From NCBI GenBank assembly GCA_900111435.1, contig FOIY01000006.1:124001-188000 (forward strand): a DNA stretch of 64,000 nucleotides, in the 5' to 3' direction. The position numbers and the translations under genes were made by a program. Numbering within the stretch: position 1 is the stretch's first letter; each line of letters opens with the position of its first letter. Positions 26,210 through 35,264 of this stretch are shown one piece after another. A model generated the notes under the pieces. The model made no database searches. It was not told where the DNA came from and saw only the letters and a program-made list of their open reading frames with translations. Origin of the DNA: Ruminococcaceae bacterium KH2T8 (GTDB taxonomy: Bacteria > Bacillota > Clostridia > Saccharofermentanales > Saccharofermentanaceae).

Positions 26210-27184
26210 ATGGGAAATATAGACTATTCGGTAATAATCCCGGCATATAACGCGGCATCCTTCATAAAGAGAGCTGTAGCCAGCATCAGTTCCCAGAACT
26301 ATGACTCCTGGGAGATCATCATTGTGGAGAACGGATCAACCGATGATACATACGAGATAGCCTGCAGCCTGTCAAACGATAAGATCCATGTATTCCAGAG
26401 CGAGAAAGGTGTATCGAATGCGCGTAATCTAGGAATAGAGAAGGCGAAGGGAGACTGGATAGTATTCCTTGATGCAGACGATGAGATCCTTCCGGGATCA
26501 CTAGGATCCATGAAGCAGGATCTCGACAATGAAACAGCACTAATCTCATACAGATATGAGCATAATGCTACTTCCGGCAAATTGACTGCTTTTAACGGAA
26601 CCGAAGAGATTTCTTCGTATCTTATTGAGTGCCTCCAAGATCCTACTCAGAGAGGAAACTCCACAGCAGTGTTGTTTAATAAAAGATTTCTTCTAGATAA
26701 CGATTTAAGATTTGATCAGGATCTTTCTCATGCCGAAGATTCGTTGTTTCTGATGAAAGCAATTTCAAAAGCGAACTGTGTTAAGGATCGTGAACTTTCG
26801 ATTTACCGAGTAATACCAAATGAGAATTCCGCTGTTCGTAATATAAGTGATCTGGCTATGGAAAGTTATTGCAGATCAATACGTGCAGTGGGGAGAATAC
26901 TCGAGAGCAGAACAAAGGAGATAGATAATGCATTCTGCGTGTTTGCAATCTCGCAACTTCTGGTAATACTCGTTAACGGTGTATATGCATCAAATCCATT
27001 TGGCGCTTCGGTCAAGAAGACCAAAGAACTATGTAGCCGCGATCTATTCAAGGATGTACTGGAAAGGGTGGATGTATCGGGACTTCCAATGTCAAGGAAA
27101 GTCACGATGACATTGCTCAAGAAACATATGTACATAGCAGTGGGGATTATAATCAAGATCAGAGTAAAGCAGAACGAAAAATAA
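26210..27184 (+). CDS. GT2 family glycosyltransferase
   Basis: ATG 26210 is preferred over GTG 26204. GT-A motifs: YSVIIPAYNAASFIKRAVASI, VENGSTDDTYEI, KGVSNARNLGIEKAKGDW and FLDADDEILPGS. Length 324 residues. The last codon overlaps the Stealth gene start by one base. It probably adds one sugar of the repeat unit. Confidence 0.86.
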   Translation: MGNIDYSVIIPAYNAASFIKRAVASISSQNYDSWEIIIVENGSTDDTYEIACSLSNDKIHVFQSEKGVSNARNLGIEKAKGDWIVFLDADDEILPGSLGSMKQDLDNETALISYRYEHNATSGKLTAFNGTEEISSYLIECLQDPTQRGNSTAVLFNKRFLLDNDLRFDQDLSHAEDSLFLMKAISKANCVKDRELSIYRVIPNENSAVRNISDLAMESYCRSIRAVGRILESRTKEIDNAFCVFAISQLLVILVNGVYASNPFGASVKKTKELCSRDLFKDVLERVDVSGLPMSRKVTMTLLKKHMYIAVGIIIKIRVKQNEK

Positions 27185-28200
27185 TGGAGGATTGCGTGGA
27201 GAATCCTATCGATATAGTCATTACATGGGTCGATCCGACTGATGAAAAATGGCAGAAGGACAGAAGTAACTATAGAAATGACAGCAATGAGTCAAACGGT
27301 ATCGTGAGATACCGTGATTGGGATTTGCTCAGATACTGGTTCAGAGCGGTAGAGAAGAATGCTCCCTGGGTCAATAAGATCTTCTTTGTTACTTACGGAC
27401 ACTATCCAGAGTGGCTGGACATAGATAACGATAAGTTGGTAATAGTCCGTCACGAGGATTTCATCGATAGTGAGTATCTTCCAACTTTTAATTCTAATGT
27501 TATCGAGATTTTCTTCCATAAGATCAAGGATCTTTCAGAGCATTTTGTTTACTTTAACGATGATGTTTTTATCTGTAGGCCAATGCCCCCCGAGGAGTTC
27601 TTTAAGAATGGTGTTCCCGTAGACAGTCTCTCGTGGAATGCGGTATCAGCCAAGGCAGGATGTTCCATGATCGAACATATCGTGCTGAACGATATGGAAC
27701 TTCTTGAGAAGCATTTTGATAAGAGAGCTGTGCAGAAAAAACAGTTAGGGAAGCTCTTGAGTCTCAAGAATGGATCGGCGGCTCTTAAGTCTTTCTTTCT
27801 TTTATCCTGGAAGCACTTTACAGGTATAGAGAATCCTCACGTTGCTCAGCCGTACCTGAAGTCAGTTCTCGCAGAAGTTTGGGATAAAGAGCAGGATGCT
27901 ATGCTCGACACGGCATCAAGAAGATTCAGGACCAAAGAAGACTACAGTCTCTGGATCGCGAGATACTGGAATCTCATGAAAGATAATTATGTCCTTAAAT
28001 CCAGAAAGGACGAGCTTTACTACGTTATCGGAAACGATAACAGCTGGCTTGCAGAGCAGCTAAATGCAGGCAAACGCAATCTGATCTGTCTTAATGACAG
28101 TGATGATCTTGATGATTTCGATAAGACACAAAAGGAAATGAAGGATATATTCGAGAAGCTTTATCCCGAACGTTCTTCATTTGAAAAGACGGAGAAATAA
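27184..28200 (+). CDS. Stealth-family sugar-phosphate transferase
   Basis: Stealth enzymes transfer hexose-1-phosphate units and build phosphodiester-linked capsules. The conserved regions are visible in order: PIDIVITWVDPTDEKW (CR1, residues ~6-21), IVRYRDWDLLRYWFRAVEKNAPWVNKIFFVTYG with HEDFID and LPTFNSNVIE (CR2), and HFVYFNDDVFICRPM in the same block. ENPHVAQPY and SLWIARYW appear later, as in CR3/CR4. At 338 residues the length is normal. Its presence predicts phosphodiester bonds in the polymer. Confidence 0.87.
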   Translation: MEDCVENPIDIVITWVDPTDEKWQKDRSNYRNDSNESNGIVRYRDWDLLRYWFRAVEKNAPWVNKIFFVTYGHYPEWLDIDNDKLVIVRHEDFIDSEYLPTFNSNVIEIFFHKIKDLSEHFVYFNDDVFICRPMPPEEFFKNGVPVDSLSWNAVSAKAGCSMIEHIVLNDMELLEKHFDKRAVQKKQLGKLLSLKNGSAALKSFFLLSWKHFTGIENPHVAQPYLKSVLAEVWDKEQDAMLDTASRRFRTKEDYSLWIARYWNLMKDNYVLKSRKDELYYVIGNDNSWLAEQLNAGKRNLICLNDSDDLDDFDKTQKEMKDIFEKLYPERSSFEKTEK

Positions 28201-29300
28201 TGAGCGAACCGAAGAGAATACTCATAGGCGGGTTTACCACTGAGACCGGTGGCATGGAATCCTACATAATGAACCTTTACAGGCATGTTGACAGGAGCAG
28301 GCTTCAGTTTGACTTTGTTAATAACCTTAGTACCGATATAGCTTTCTCAGATGAGATAAAGGCACTCGGCGGCAGGATCTATAATGTTCCCATGATAAGG
28401 AATGGCATAAAAGAGCATTACAAGGCGATGGACGCTCTCTTCGGAAACACGCACTATGAAGCTCTGTATTATCAGGCTAATCGTAAACTCAAGAACGCCG
28501 ACCTGTTCAAAGCGGCAAAGAAGCACGGTGTTCCGCACAGGATCCTTCATTCGCACAATACGAGAGATCTGGACGAGAGCAGGGTAAATAACATAAGGAT
28601 TAAGCTTACCGGAAAAACTCTAAACAGTTACTTAACGGAACGATTTGCATGTTCTGAGGGAGCAGGTAAATGGATGTTCCCCGGTGTTACAGATGTAAAA
28701 GTAGTAAATAACGGGGTGGATACTGCTATATTTGACTATGACGATCAAAAGGCAGCTGCCATCAGAACGGAACGCGGTGCGAAGAATAAGAAAATCATTG
28801 GAACTGTCGGCAGGATCTGCAGGGAGAAGAACTCATTATTCTTAGTTGATATTTTTAATGAGATCCATAAGAAAGATGAGAATACGCTATTCTGGCATAT
28901 TGGCGGTGGTGCTCTGGAAGATGATATGCGCAAGAAGATCAGTGAGTATGGTCTGGAAGATTCATATATAATGCTTGGAAGGCAGAGTAACGTCGCAGAC
29001 TTTCTTAATGCCATCGATCTTCTGCTTCTTCCGTCTGTGCACGAGGGATTCCCGATAACACTTGTGGAAGCCCAGTGTTCAGGTATGAAGTGCCTTGTAG
29101 CGGACAATATTACTAGGTCGGTAGATATTACAGGGAATGTATCGTTTAAGTCGATAGATGACAGTGCTTCGGATTGGGCGGATGAGGCGTTGGCTTTATC
29201 TTCGTATCAAAGGAGCTCGTGTAGGGATATACTGATAGATAAAGGATTTGATGAACAAGGTATAGCTGATTGGTTTCAGGATTTTATACTTAACGAATAA
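28200..29300 (+). CDS. GT4 family glycosyltransferase (EpsF-like)
   Basis: The protein opens with ILIGGFTTETGGMESYIMNLYRHVD, the glycine-rich acceptor loop of EPS-type GT4 enzymes, then HSHNTRDLD, FACSEGAGKWMF, GTVGRICREKNSLFLVDIF, HIGGGALEDDM and PSVHEGFPITLVEAQCSGMKCL. Its start overlaps the Stealth stop (TAATG). Role: sugar addition to the lipid-linked unit. Confidence 0.88.
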   Translation: MSEPKRILIGGFTTETGGMESYIMNLYRHVDRSRLQFDFVNNLSTDIAFSDEIKALGGRIYNVPMIRNGIKEHYKAMDALFGNTHYEALYYQANRKLKNADLFKAAKKHGVPHRILHSHNTRDLDESRVNNIRIKLTGKTLNSYLTERFACSEGAGKWMFPGVTDVKVVNNGVDTAIFDYDDQKAAAIRTERGAKNKKIIGTVGRICREKNSLFLVDIFNEIHKKDENTLFWHIGGGALEDDMRKKISEYGLEDSYIMLGRQSNVADFLNAIDLLLLPSVHEGFPITLVEAQCSGMKCLVADNITRSVDITGNVSFKSIDDSASDWADEALALSSYQRSSCRDILIDKGFDEQGIADWFQDFILNE

Positions 29301-29319
29301 CAGGAACAGAGATAAATAA

Positions 29320-30231
29320 ATGAGTAATATAGCAGCAGTAGTAGTTACATATAACAGGAAGGATATGTTGTTGACTTGTATCACCAAGATCCTTTGCCAG
29401 AGTGCGGGTGATCCGGATATCCTGGTGATCGATAATGCCAGTTTCGACGGTACGGGCGATATGGTCAAAGAGAAGTTCGGAGATGAGTCCAGGGTCAAGT
29501 ATATAAATACCGGTGCGAATCTCGGAGGTGCCGGTGGTTTCTCATACGGAATAAATGTCGCGGTCAATCAAGGATACGAGTATCTCTGGATAATGGATGA
29601 TGACACATTCCCCGAGGACGGTGCCCTCGATGCTCTACTGAAAGCAGATAAGCTTCTTGAAGGAAAATACGGATTCTTATCCAGTTATGCAAAATGGACT
29701 GACGGTTCAGCTTGCGAGATGAACCTTCCCAAGGTTAGCGGCAACTGGAGATACTTCGTGGACACCCAGTTTAATAACAGGATATTGGCGCTTGAGAGCA
29801 CTTCATTTGTATCGTTCTTTGTTAAGGCTGATGTCGTAAAAGAAGTTGGGCTTCCTATCAAGGAATTCTTTATCTGGGGTGATGACCTTGAGTATTCACA
29901 GAGGATATCATCCAGATATGATTCATTCTTTGTTTATGACAGCCAGGTGGTCCATGCCATCAAGTCGAATATTCCGACATCCATCGTGGATGAGACAGAT
30001 GAGCAGAGGATAGGACGCTATAAGCTTCTTTATCGAAACAAGTATTATATCGCCCGTCATTCGCAAAAGCGCGCCAAGATGCTCTACTGGCTCGAAATCA
30101 AATATGTTCTCTCGGATATCTTGAAGCGATCAAAGACTCAGAAGTGGAAGAAGTGCAGTCTGGTGCTCAAGAGCTGCATGGCAGGTCTGTTCTTTAATCC
30201 CAAGATCGAGAAAGTGCATCCTGTTGAATGA
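29320..30231 (+). CDS. GT2 family glycosyltransferase, galactofuranosyl/rhamnosyl type
   Basis: Motifs are AAVVVTYNRKDMLLTC, VIDNASFDGTG, NTGANLGGAGGFSYGINVA and YLWIMDDDTFPEDGAL. The NxGGAGGF stretch with MDDD is typical of the GlfT/RfbN-like branch that uses UDP-galactofuranose or dTDP-rhamnose. With rml genes nearby, rhamnose is the simpler guess. No UDP-galactopyranose mutase gene was seen in the window. Confidence 0.84.
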   Translation: MSNIAAVVVTYNRKDMLLTCITKILCQSAGDPDILVIDNASFDGTGDMVKEKFGDESRVKYINTGANLGGAGGFSYGINVAVNQGYEYLWIMDDDTFPEDGALDALLKADKLLEGKYGFLSSYAKWTDGSACEMNLPKVSGNWRYFVDTQFNNRILALESTSFVSFFVKADVVKEVGLPIKEFFIWGDDLEYSQRISSRYDSFFVYDSQVVHAIKSNIPTSIVDETDEQRIGRYKLLYRNKYYIARHSQKRAKMLYWLEIKYVLSDILKRSKTQKWKKCSLVLKSCMAGLFFNPKIEKVHPVE

Positions 30232-31445
30232 GTATCGATCAGCAGAACAAGAGTAATATAGCATTATTGCGAGTAAGGGAATTCCTGTTCTTTATCTCGT
30301 TCGGCTCCTTCCTGATAAGGCGTCTGTTTACTGATGTTACTTTATGGCATTTTCAATTTGATTTCTTTTGGGATTTCAGGGAAAAGATGGAGATGATATA
30401 TGATGAATACATCCCGATAGTGTTATTGGTATGTATAGCATTCATGCTCTTTACTACGGTTCCGAAGTTGACCAGGATCATTGCCTTTGCCGTATTGGTG
30501 GTTACTGGTAAGATGGTGTCTATAGCTAATGAGGATATGCACATGTATATCATGATGCTCCTTATAGTAGCGGCATTCGGGATAAGTGCGAAGAAGATAT
30601 TTATTTTTACGATCGGCCTGAACATTCCTCCGCTCATAGCAACTATTGTAGCGTCCCAGCGGGGAGTCATCGAGAATCGTATCGATCCAAGCCGAAACCG
30701 AGAATATCTGGGGTATAACTGGACAACGACCCCTATGATGATCTTCTCATACGCCTTGTTCGGGTATCTGATCCTCAGGAAAGGCAAGATCACTATATGG
30801 GAATACCTGATATTTAACGGGATCAATGCATGGTTCTTCTATAAGACGAATACCAGATTTGCGTTCCTGTTGGTATTCCTGGTCCTTACATTCCTGATTG
30901 CATACAGACTGATAAGAGAACAGGATGCCCCGAGGCAGTTGGTTCGTAATATCTGTATATTGATTCCATATCTGTGTTTCTTTTTCATTTACGGGATAAC
31001 AATGCTGTATGATCCCGCTATAGGAATTATGGCGAGACTCAACAAATTACTTTCCTACAGACTTTCGCAGTGCCAGTATGCTATTAATTTGTACGGCTAT
31101 CTGCCGTTTGGTCAGCCGATACAATGGGTGACTATAGGTCAGAGTACTCCGGATAATCCGCCGACATATGTCGATACCGCATATCTTCAGACAATGCTCA
31201 AATACGGAGTTGTATCGCTGGTAGTATTTCTGTTGATATCTTCGTACATCATGTACCGTTCATTTCGCAGTAAAACATATTCAGTAGCTATATTGTTCAG
31301 CTTTATTCTTATGTTTGGCCTAGTTGAGCAGCAGCCATTTTGGGTTGAGTACGATACTATATTGCTCTTGGCTTTCGCCGACTGGTCAAAGATACAAGAA
31401 GCTAATATAACATTGCCTCAATTAGAGCTAAAACAACAATGTTAA
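30228..31445 (+). CDS. Wzy-like O-antigen/capsule polymerase
   Basis: The 405-residue protein has about ten to eleven membrane helices, a larger loop after helix five with NREYLGYNWTTTPMM, and a second loop with RLNKLLSYRLSQCQYAINLYGYLPFGQ. This topology and its place between glycosyltransferases and the flippase fit a polymerase that joins repeat units outside the membrane. ATG overlaps the preceding TGA. Wzy proteins have little conserved sequence, so the call rests on topology and context. Confidence 0.72.
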   Translation: MSIDQQNKSNIALLRVREFLFFISFGSFLIRRLFTDVTLWHFQFDFFWDFREKMEMIYDEYIPIVLLVCIAFMLFTTVPKLTRIIAFAVLVVTGKMVSIANEDMHMYIMMLLIVAAFGISAKKIFIFTIGLNIPPLIATIVASQRGVIENRIDPSRNREYLGYNWTTTPMMIFSYALFGYLILRKGKITIWEYLIFNGINAWFFYKTNTRFAFLLVFLVLTFLIAYRLIREQDAPRQLVRNICILIPYLCFFFIYGITMLYDPAIGIMARLNKLLSYRLSQCQYAINLYGYLPFGQPIQWVTIGQSTPDNPPTYVDTAYLQTMLKYGVVSLVVFLLISSYIMYRSFRSKTYSVAILFSFILMFGLVEQQPFWVEYDTILLLAFADWSKIQEANITLPQLELKQQC

Positions 31446-31460
31446 GTGTTTTAATGTTCA

Positions 31461-31491
31461 TGCTATAATTGATCGAATATTTGAAACGGAG
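31461..31491 (+). promoter_or_regulatory. Extended -10 promoter and ribosome site before the flippase gene
   Basis: TGCTATAAT (31461-31469) is an extended -10 element; CGGAG at 31487-31491 precedes the GTG start at 31503. Confidence 0.45.
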
Positions 31492-31502
31492 TAATCAAGT
31501 AA

Positions 31503-33008
31503 GTGGGTGCGCAAAAGTCGATAAAGAAGAATTTTGTATTAAATGCTCTTCTAACGATATCGGGCATAATATTCCCGTTTATATCATCGCCATATGTTTT
31601 GAGAGTATTGGGTCCTGAGGGAATGGGCAAGGTAGACTTTGCATGTTCAAATCTTAGTTACTTCAGTCTATTGGCTCAACTCGGCATACCGACATATGGT
31701 GTCAAGGCGTGTGCCAAGGTGAGAGATAACAAGTTGGAATTAGCAAGAACCGTCAAAGAATTGCTAATGATCAATCTTGTTGTGACATTGATCTCGTATG
31801 CATTCTTTGTCCCGTCATTATTCTTAATTCCTCAGTTCGCGAACGAGAAATTACTTTATATCATTGTAAGTTCTACCTTATTGTTTAATACGATAGGCAT
31901 GGAATACCTATATAAAGGACTGGAACAATACGGATATATAACAACGAGATCCATAGTCTTTAAGTTTATTGCATTTGGTGCTTTGTTCCTACTTGTAAAA
32001 GCTGAAACTGATTATGAGATATATGGTGCTATATCTATCTTTGCTGCATCTGCATCCGGAATACTAAACTTTTTCCATTCAAGGAGAATTATCAGCTTTA
32101 AGAACACCGGGAAATGTGATTATAAAAAGCATTTAAAACCGGTTCTCGTATACTTTGCAATGTCTTGTACGACTACTATCTATCTTAATATGGATAAATC
32201 TATGCTGGGTTTTATGACAACTGAAACTGATGTAGGATACTATGGTGCGTCGATCAAGATAAAGACAATCCTTGTAGCACTGGTAACATCTCTTGGAGCG
32301 GTGCTGCTACCTAGAGCTTCCTATTACGTTGAACACAAGTTATATGATGAATTTATACGTATTAATGGCAAAGCTCTGTATTTTGTATTTGTAGCTGCTG
32401 TTCCACTTACAGTGTTCTTTATTATCTTTTCCCGAGAAAGCATACTTTTTGTTGCTGGTGAAGATTTTGCAAATTCCATACTGCCCATGGCGATCATGAT
32501 GCCGACATTGTTGTTTATCGGTATCACCAATATACTTGGAATACAGGTGCTAGTTCCCCTAGGTAAGGAGAAGTATGTTCTTTATTCTGAGATTGCAGGC
32601 GCAATAACAGATCTTATCATAAATGCGATTCTTATTCCCCAATATAGAGCTACCGGAGCTGCTATCGGCACTGTAATTGCTGAATTTGTTGTGCTGGTAG
32701 TGCAGTGGTATCTGATTGCCGGTATGAAAAAAGAGATTCCGATACTACACTTCTTCAAGAAAATCAAATACCTGAACGTTATAGTAGCGGTAGTAATAGC
32801 AGCACCAGTATCATTGTGGACTAAATATGTTAATGTTCTTTTATGGGAGGAGAACGTGCTGGTGCACAGTTTTATCCTTTTAGCTTTGGCAGGTATCACA
32901 TTCTTCGGAATCTATTATGTGATCATGATGATCATGAAGGACAAGATGATGATCGAAATCACAGATACTGTATTGGGTAAGCTCAAAAAGAAAAAGGCAG
33001 CAGCATGA
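31503..33008 (+). CDS. Wzx-like polysaccharide flippase (MOP superfamily)
   Basis: The 501-residue protein has twelve to fourteen membrane helices. It begins SIKKNFVLNALLTISGIIFPFISSPYVLRVLGPEGMGKVDFA, the N-terminal signature of Wzx/RfbX flippases, and continues with TKSMLGFMTTETDVGYYGASIKI-like charged loops. It carries lipid-linked repeat units across the membrane for the polymerase. It ends overlapping the next GT2 by four bases. Confidence 0.9.
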   Translation: MGAQKSIKKNFVLNALLTISGIIFPFISSPYVLRVLGPEGMGKVDFACSNLSYFSLLAQLGIPTYGVKACAKVRDNKLELARTVKELLMINLVVTLISYAFFVPSLFLIPQFANEKLLYIIVSSTLLFNTIGMEYLYKGLEQYGYITTRSIVFKFIAFGALFLLVKAETDYEIYGAISIFAASASGILNFFHSRRIISFKNTGKCDYKKHLKPVLVYFAMSCTTTIYLNMDKSMLGFMTTETDVGYYGASIKIKTILVALVTSLGAVLLPRASYYVEHKLYDEFIRINGKALYFVFVAAVPLTVFFIIFSRESILFVAGEDFANSILPMAIMMPTLLFIGITNILGIQVLVPLGKEKYVLYSEIAGAITDLIINAILIPQYRATGAAIGTVIAEFVVLVVQWYLIAGMKKEIPILHFFKKIKYLNVIVAVVIAAPVSLWTKYVNVLLWEENVLVHSFILLALAGITFFGIYYVIMMIMKDKMMIEITDTVLGKLKKKKAAA

Positions 33009-33997
33009 TCAGTATCGTAGTCCCTGTATATAACATAGAGAATTATCTAAGACCTTGTCTGGATAGTGTGGTGAATCAGACCTATAAGGATCTGGATATC
33101 ATCCTTGTTGATGACGGTTCAACCGATAAGAGCGGAGAGATTTGTGACGAGTATGCTGCCAATGACAGCAGGATACGAGTTTTTCATATTCCAAATGGCG
33201 GTGTTTCAGGAGCCAGAAACTATGGTATAGATCAGGCGTTCCAAAAAAGAAGCGATTATATCAGTTTCATAGACAGTGACGACTGGATAGATCTTGATAT
33301 GTGTGAGTTTCTCTTGGATCTTATTCGGAAGAACCATGCTGATGTTGCAAGCTGTAGCATCTATAGGGAGTTCCCTAATAATCCCACTATCTATAACCTT
33401 AAAGATGAGATCTATACCGGAGATAATGCTGCATGTGCTGTTGTCGACGGCGGGATAACCGATTCGTGTTGTGATAAGTTATGGAGCCTCAAGATATGGC
33501 AAGACTATCGTTTCCCAACAGGTCGAGTATACGAGGACTATGCAACTGTTTATAAAGCACTTGAGAAGGCAAATAAGATAGTCGTATCTTCTGAACCGAA
33601 ATATCACTATCTTTGCAGGCCTAACAGTATCCTTCAAAGTCACGATATCGAGAAGATGGTTAATCTCTGGATCGCCAGTAAGGAACGTTACCTGTATCTA
33701 AAGGATAGAGCAGGTGAGAAGACGTTGAATAAGCTGATCTATGACTGTGGCTATTCTGCAGGCAGATTGTGGAGTTGGGCCTGGGAGTATCGTGCGGAAG
33801 TCAAGGATAAGTTTAGTAAGCAATTCGAAGAATGTAGCGCATTTACCAGGGCGCTGTTCCCAGGTAGCTCAGCTCGCAAGCACGGCATGCAGGTGTATAT
33901 AGGTGTTATTCTTGCAAAGCATAATAACAAAGCATCTTACTTCGCAGCGTACCTGATTAATCAGGTAAGAAGACTTACTAAGGGCAAGAAGAATTAG
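33005..33997 (+). CDS. GT2 family glycosyltransferase
   Basis: Motifs: ISIVVPVYNIENYLRPCLDSVVNQTYKDL, VDDGSTDKSGEICDEYA, NGGVSGARNYGIDQA and FIDSDDWIDLDM. Length 330 residues. Starts ATG overlapping the flippase stop. It is the last gene of the long plus-strand run and converges with a minus-strand GT2, overlapping it by four bases. Confidence 0.88.
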   Translation: MISIVVPVYNIENYLRPCLDSVVNQTYKDLDIILVDDGSTDKSGEICDEYAANDSRIRVFHIPNGGVSGARNYGIDQAFQKRSDYISFIDSDDWIDLDMCEFLLDLIRKNHADVASCSIYREFPNNPTIYNLKDEIYTGDNAACAVVDGGITDSCCDKLWSLKIWQDYRFPTGRVYEDYATVYKALEKANKIVVSSEPKYHYLCRPNSILQSHDIEKMVNLWIASKERYLYLKDRAGEKTLNKLIYDCGYSAGRLWSWAWEYRAEVKDKFSKQFEECSAFTRALFPGSSARKHGMQVYIGVILAKHNNKASYFAAYLINQVRRLTKGKKN

Positions 33998-34905
33998 TGA
34001 ATCAATCTCCAAACATCGCCTAAGATGCTCCTGGATCTGGGATAGAACTTAAGGTATCTCATACAAGAAGCCAGAGACCCTTTGCCGATAAGCCTCTTAT
34101 TCTTGAATGCTGCCAGGCGAACCTCATAGAATTTAGTGTTTTCCTTGATTAACGGGATCTTCTCTATCAACCCGTTATCATTACAGTATTCCTTCATCTT
34201 ATCGAGGCAACGAATGTAGTATTCAATACCTGACGTCATTGCCTCATTTGTCCTTACAGGCTTCCCCGTGGTATTAGCAGTATGGCGTCTCCACTTTATT
34301 ACAGGAACGTCTAATAGATAGCAGGCATCTGCGGTTTTAGCCATGCGAAGAAGAAATGCATCGTGTGGATAGTCGGTAAATCGATATGGAAGGATAACAT
34401 CGTAGAAAGATCTGCGGAAACAGTATACACATCCCGGATAATCCATATAAATTACTTTCTCGTTAAATGGCAGTTGTGTCAGTTTGCCTGAATAAGTCTG
34501 CTCAACGATACGATCTTCCTTATCGTTTTGGATCCATTTTTGGTAGTTACCAATCAGAAGACCTATCTCGGGGTGCGCCTCCATGATCGAGGTCATCTTC
34601 TCGAGCTTATCCTCTATCCATACGTCGTCCTGATCGCAGGGGAAGATGATATCTCCGCTTGCTTCAAGGAATGCCTCAGAGAAGTTCTCAGCCCAACCCT
34701 TATTGGTTTCGTGAGTGATAACATGCCAGTTATCAAGTTCATTATCGGTAATAAAATTCTTGCAAAGCTCAACGGTAGAATCAGTAGAACAATCATCCGA
34801 TATGATGACTTCATCAGGTGCAAGAGTCTGATTTTTCAAAGATTCAAGTTGTTCGATTATATATTTCTCACCGTTATAGGTGGATAAGACGATTGAAGTT
34901 TTCAT
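33994..34905 (-). CDS. GT2 family glycosyltransferase, rhamnosyltransferase-like, opposite strand
   Basis: This minus-strand gene reads TSIVLSTYNGEKYIIEQLESLKNQTLAPDEVIISDDCSTDSTVEL, then FPCDQDDVWIEDKLEKM and later RRHTANTTGKP. The CDQDD-W motif places it with rhamnosyl-type GT2 enzymes, as for the gene at 18640. GAGG precedes the ATG. It is transcribed against the main operon, so it is controlled separately. Confidence 0.87.
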   Translation of the reverse strand: MKTSIVLSTYNGEKYIIEQLESLKNQTLAPDEVIISDDCSTDSTVELCKNFITDNELDNWHVITHETNKGWAENFSEAFLEASGDIIFPCDQDDVWIEDKLEKMTSIMEAHPEIGLLIGNYQKWIQNDKEDRIVEQTYSGKLTQLPFNEKVIYMDYPGCVYCFRRSFYDVILPYRFTDYPHDAFLLRMAKTADACYLLDVPVIKWRRHTANTTGKPVRTNEAMTSGIEYYIRCLDKMKEYCNDNGLIEKIPLIKENTKFYEVRLAAFKNKRLIGKGSLASCMRYLKFYPRSRSILGDVWRLIH

Positions 34906-35264
34906 GTATGCCTCAAAATTGTATGCTTGTGAAAGAAATTTACTTATAGGAGAGTATCACACCCGCCAGCATAATTCCACGTAAGTGAACATTCAAAATC
35001 AGATTCTCTTGGCGCTATAAAAGGCATTGAATAGAGTAAACGCTAGCAATAAAAGGATTTCAGTCTGTATATGTTGTATGTTGCGGACGCTACGATAATT
35101 GCAGATTAGTGCTAACTTGCTATATAATGTACAAATGACTTGGAAATGAACCACGGGGTATCTATTTAGAGTAGAGTTATGAATGTGGGTTTATGAGATG
35201 TATTATGTTCTTCCCCAGGGTGTTGATAGTCACTTTTAGTATGTGAGCTAAGGAGACAGTTAAT
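34906..35264 (+). promoter_or_regulatory. Intergenic region with promoter for the downstream membrane-protein genes
   Basis: No gene is seen in these 359 bases. TTGCAG (35099-35104) and TATAAT (35123-35128) are 18 bases apart and would give a leader of about 130 bases before the gene at 35265. GGAG at about 35250 is the ribosome site. The minus-strand gene must start transcription in the left half, but no strong minus promoter is visible. Confidence 0.55.
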
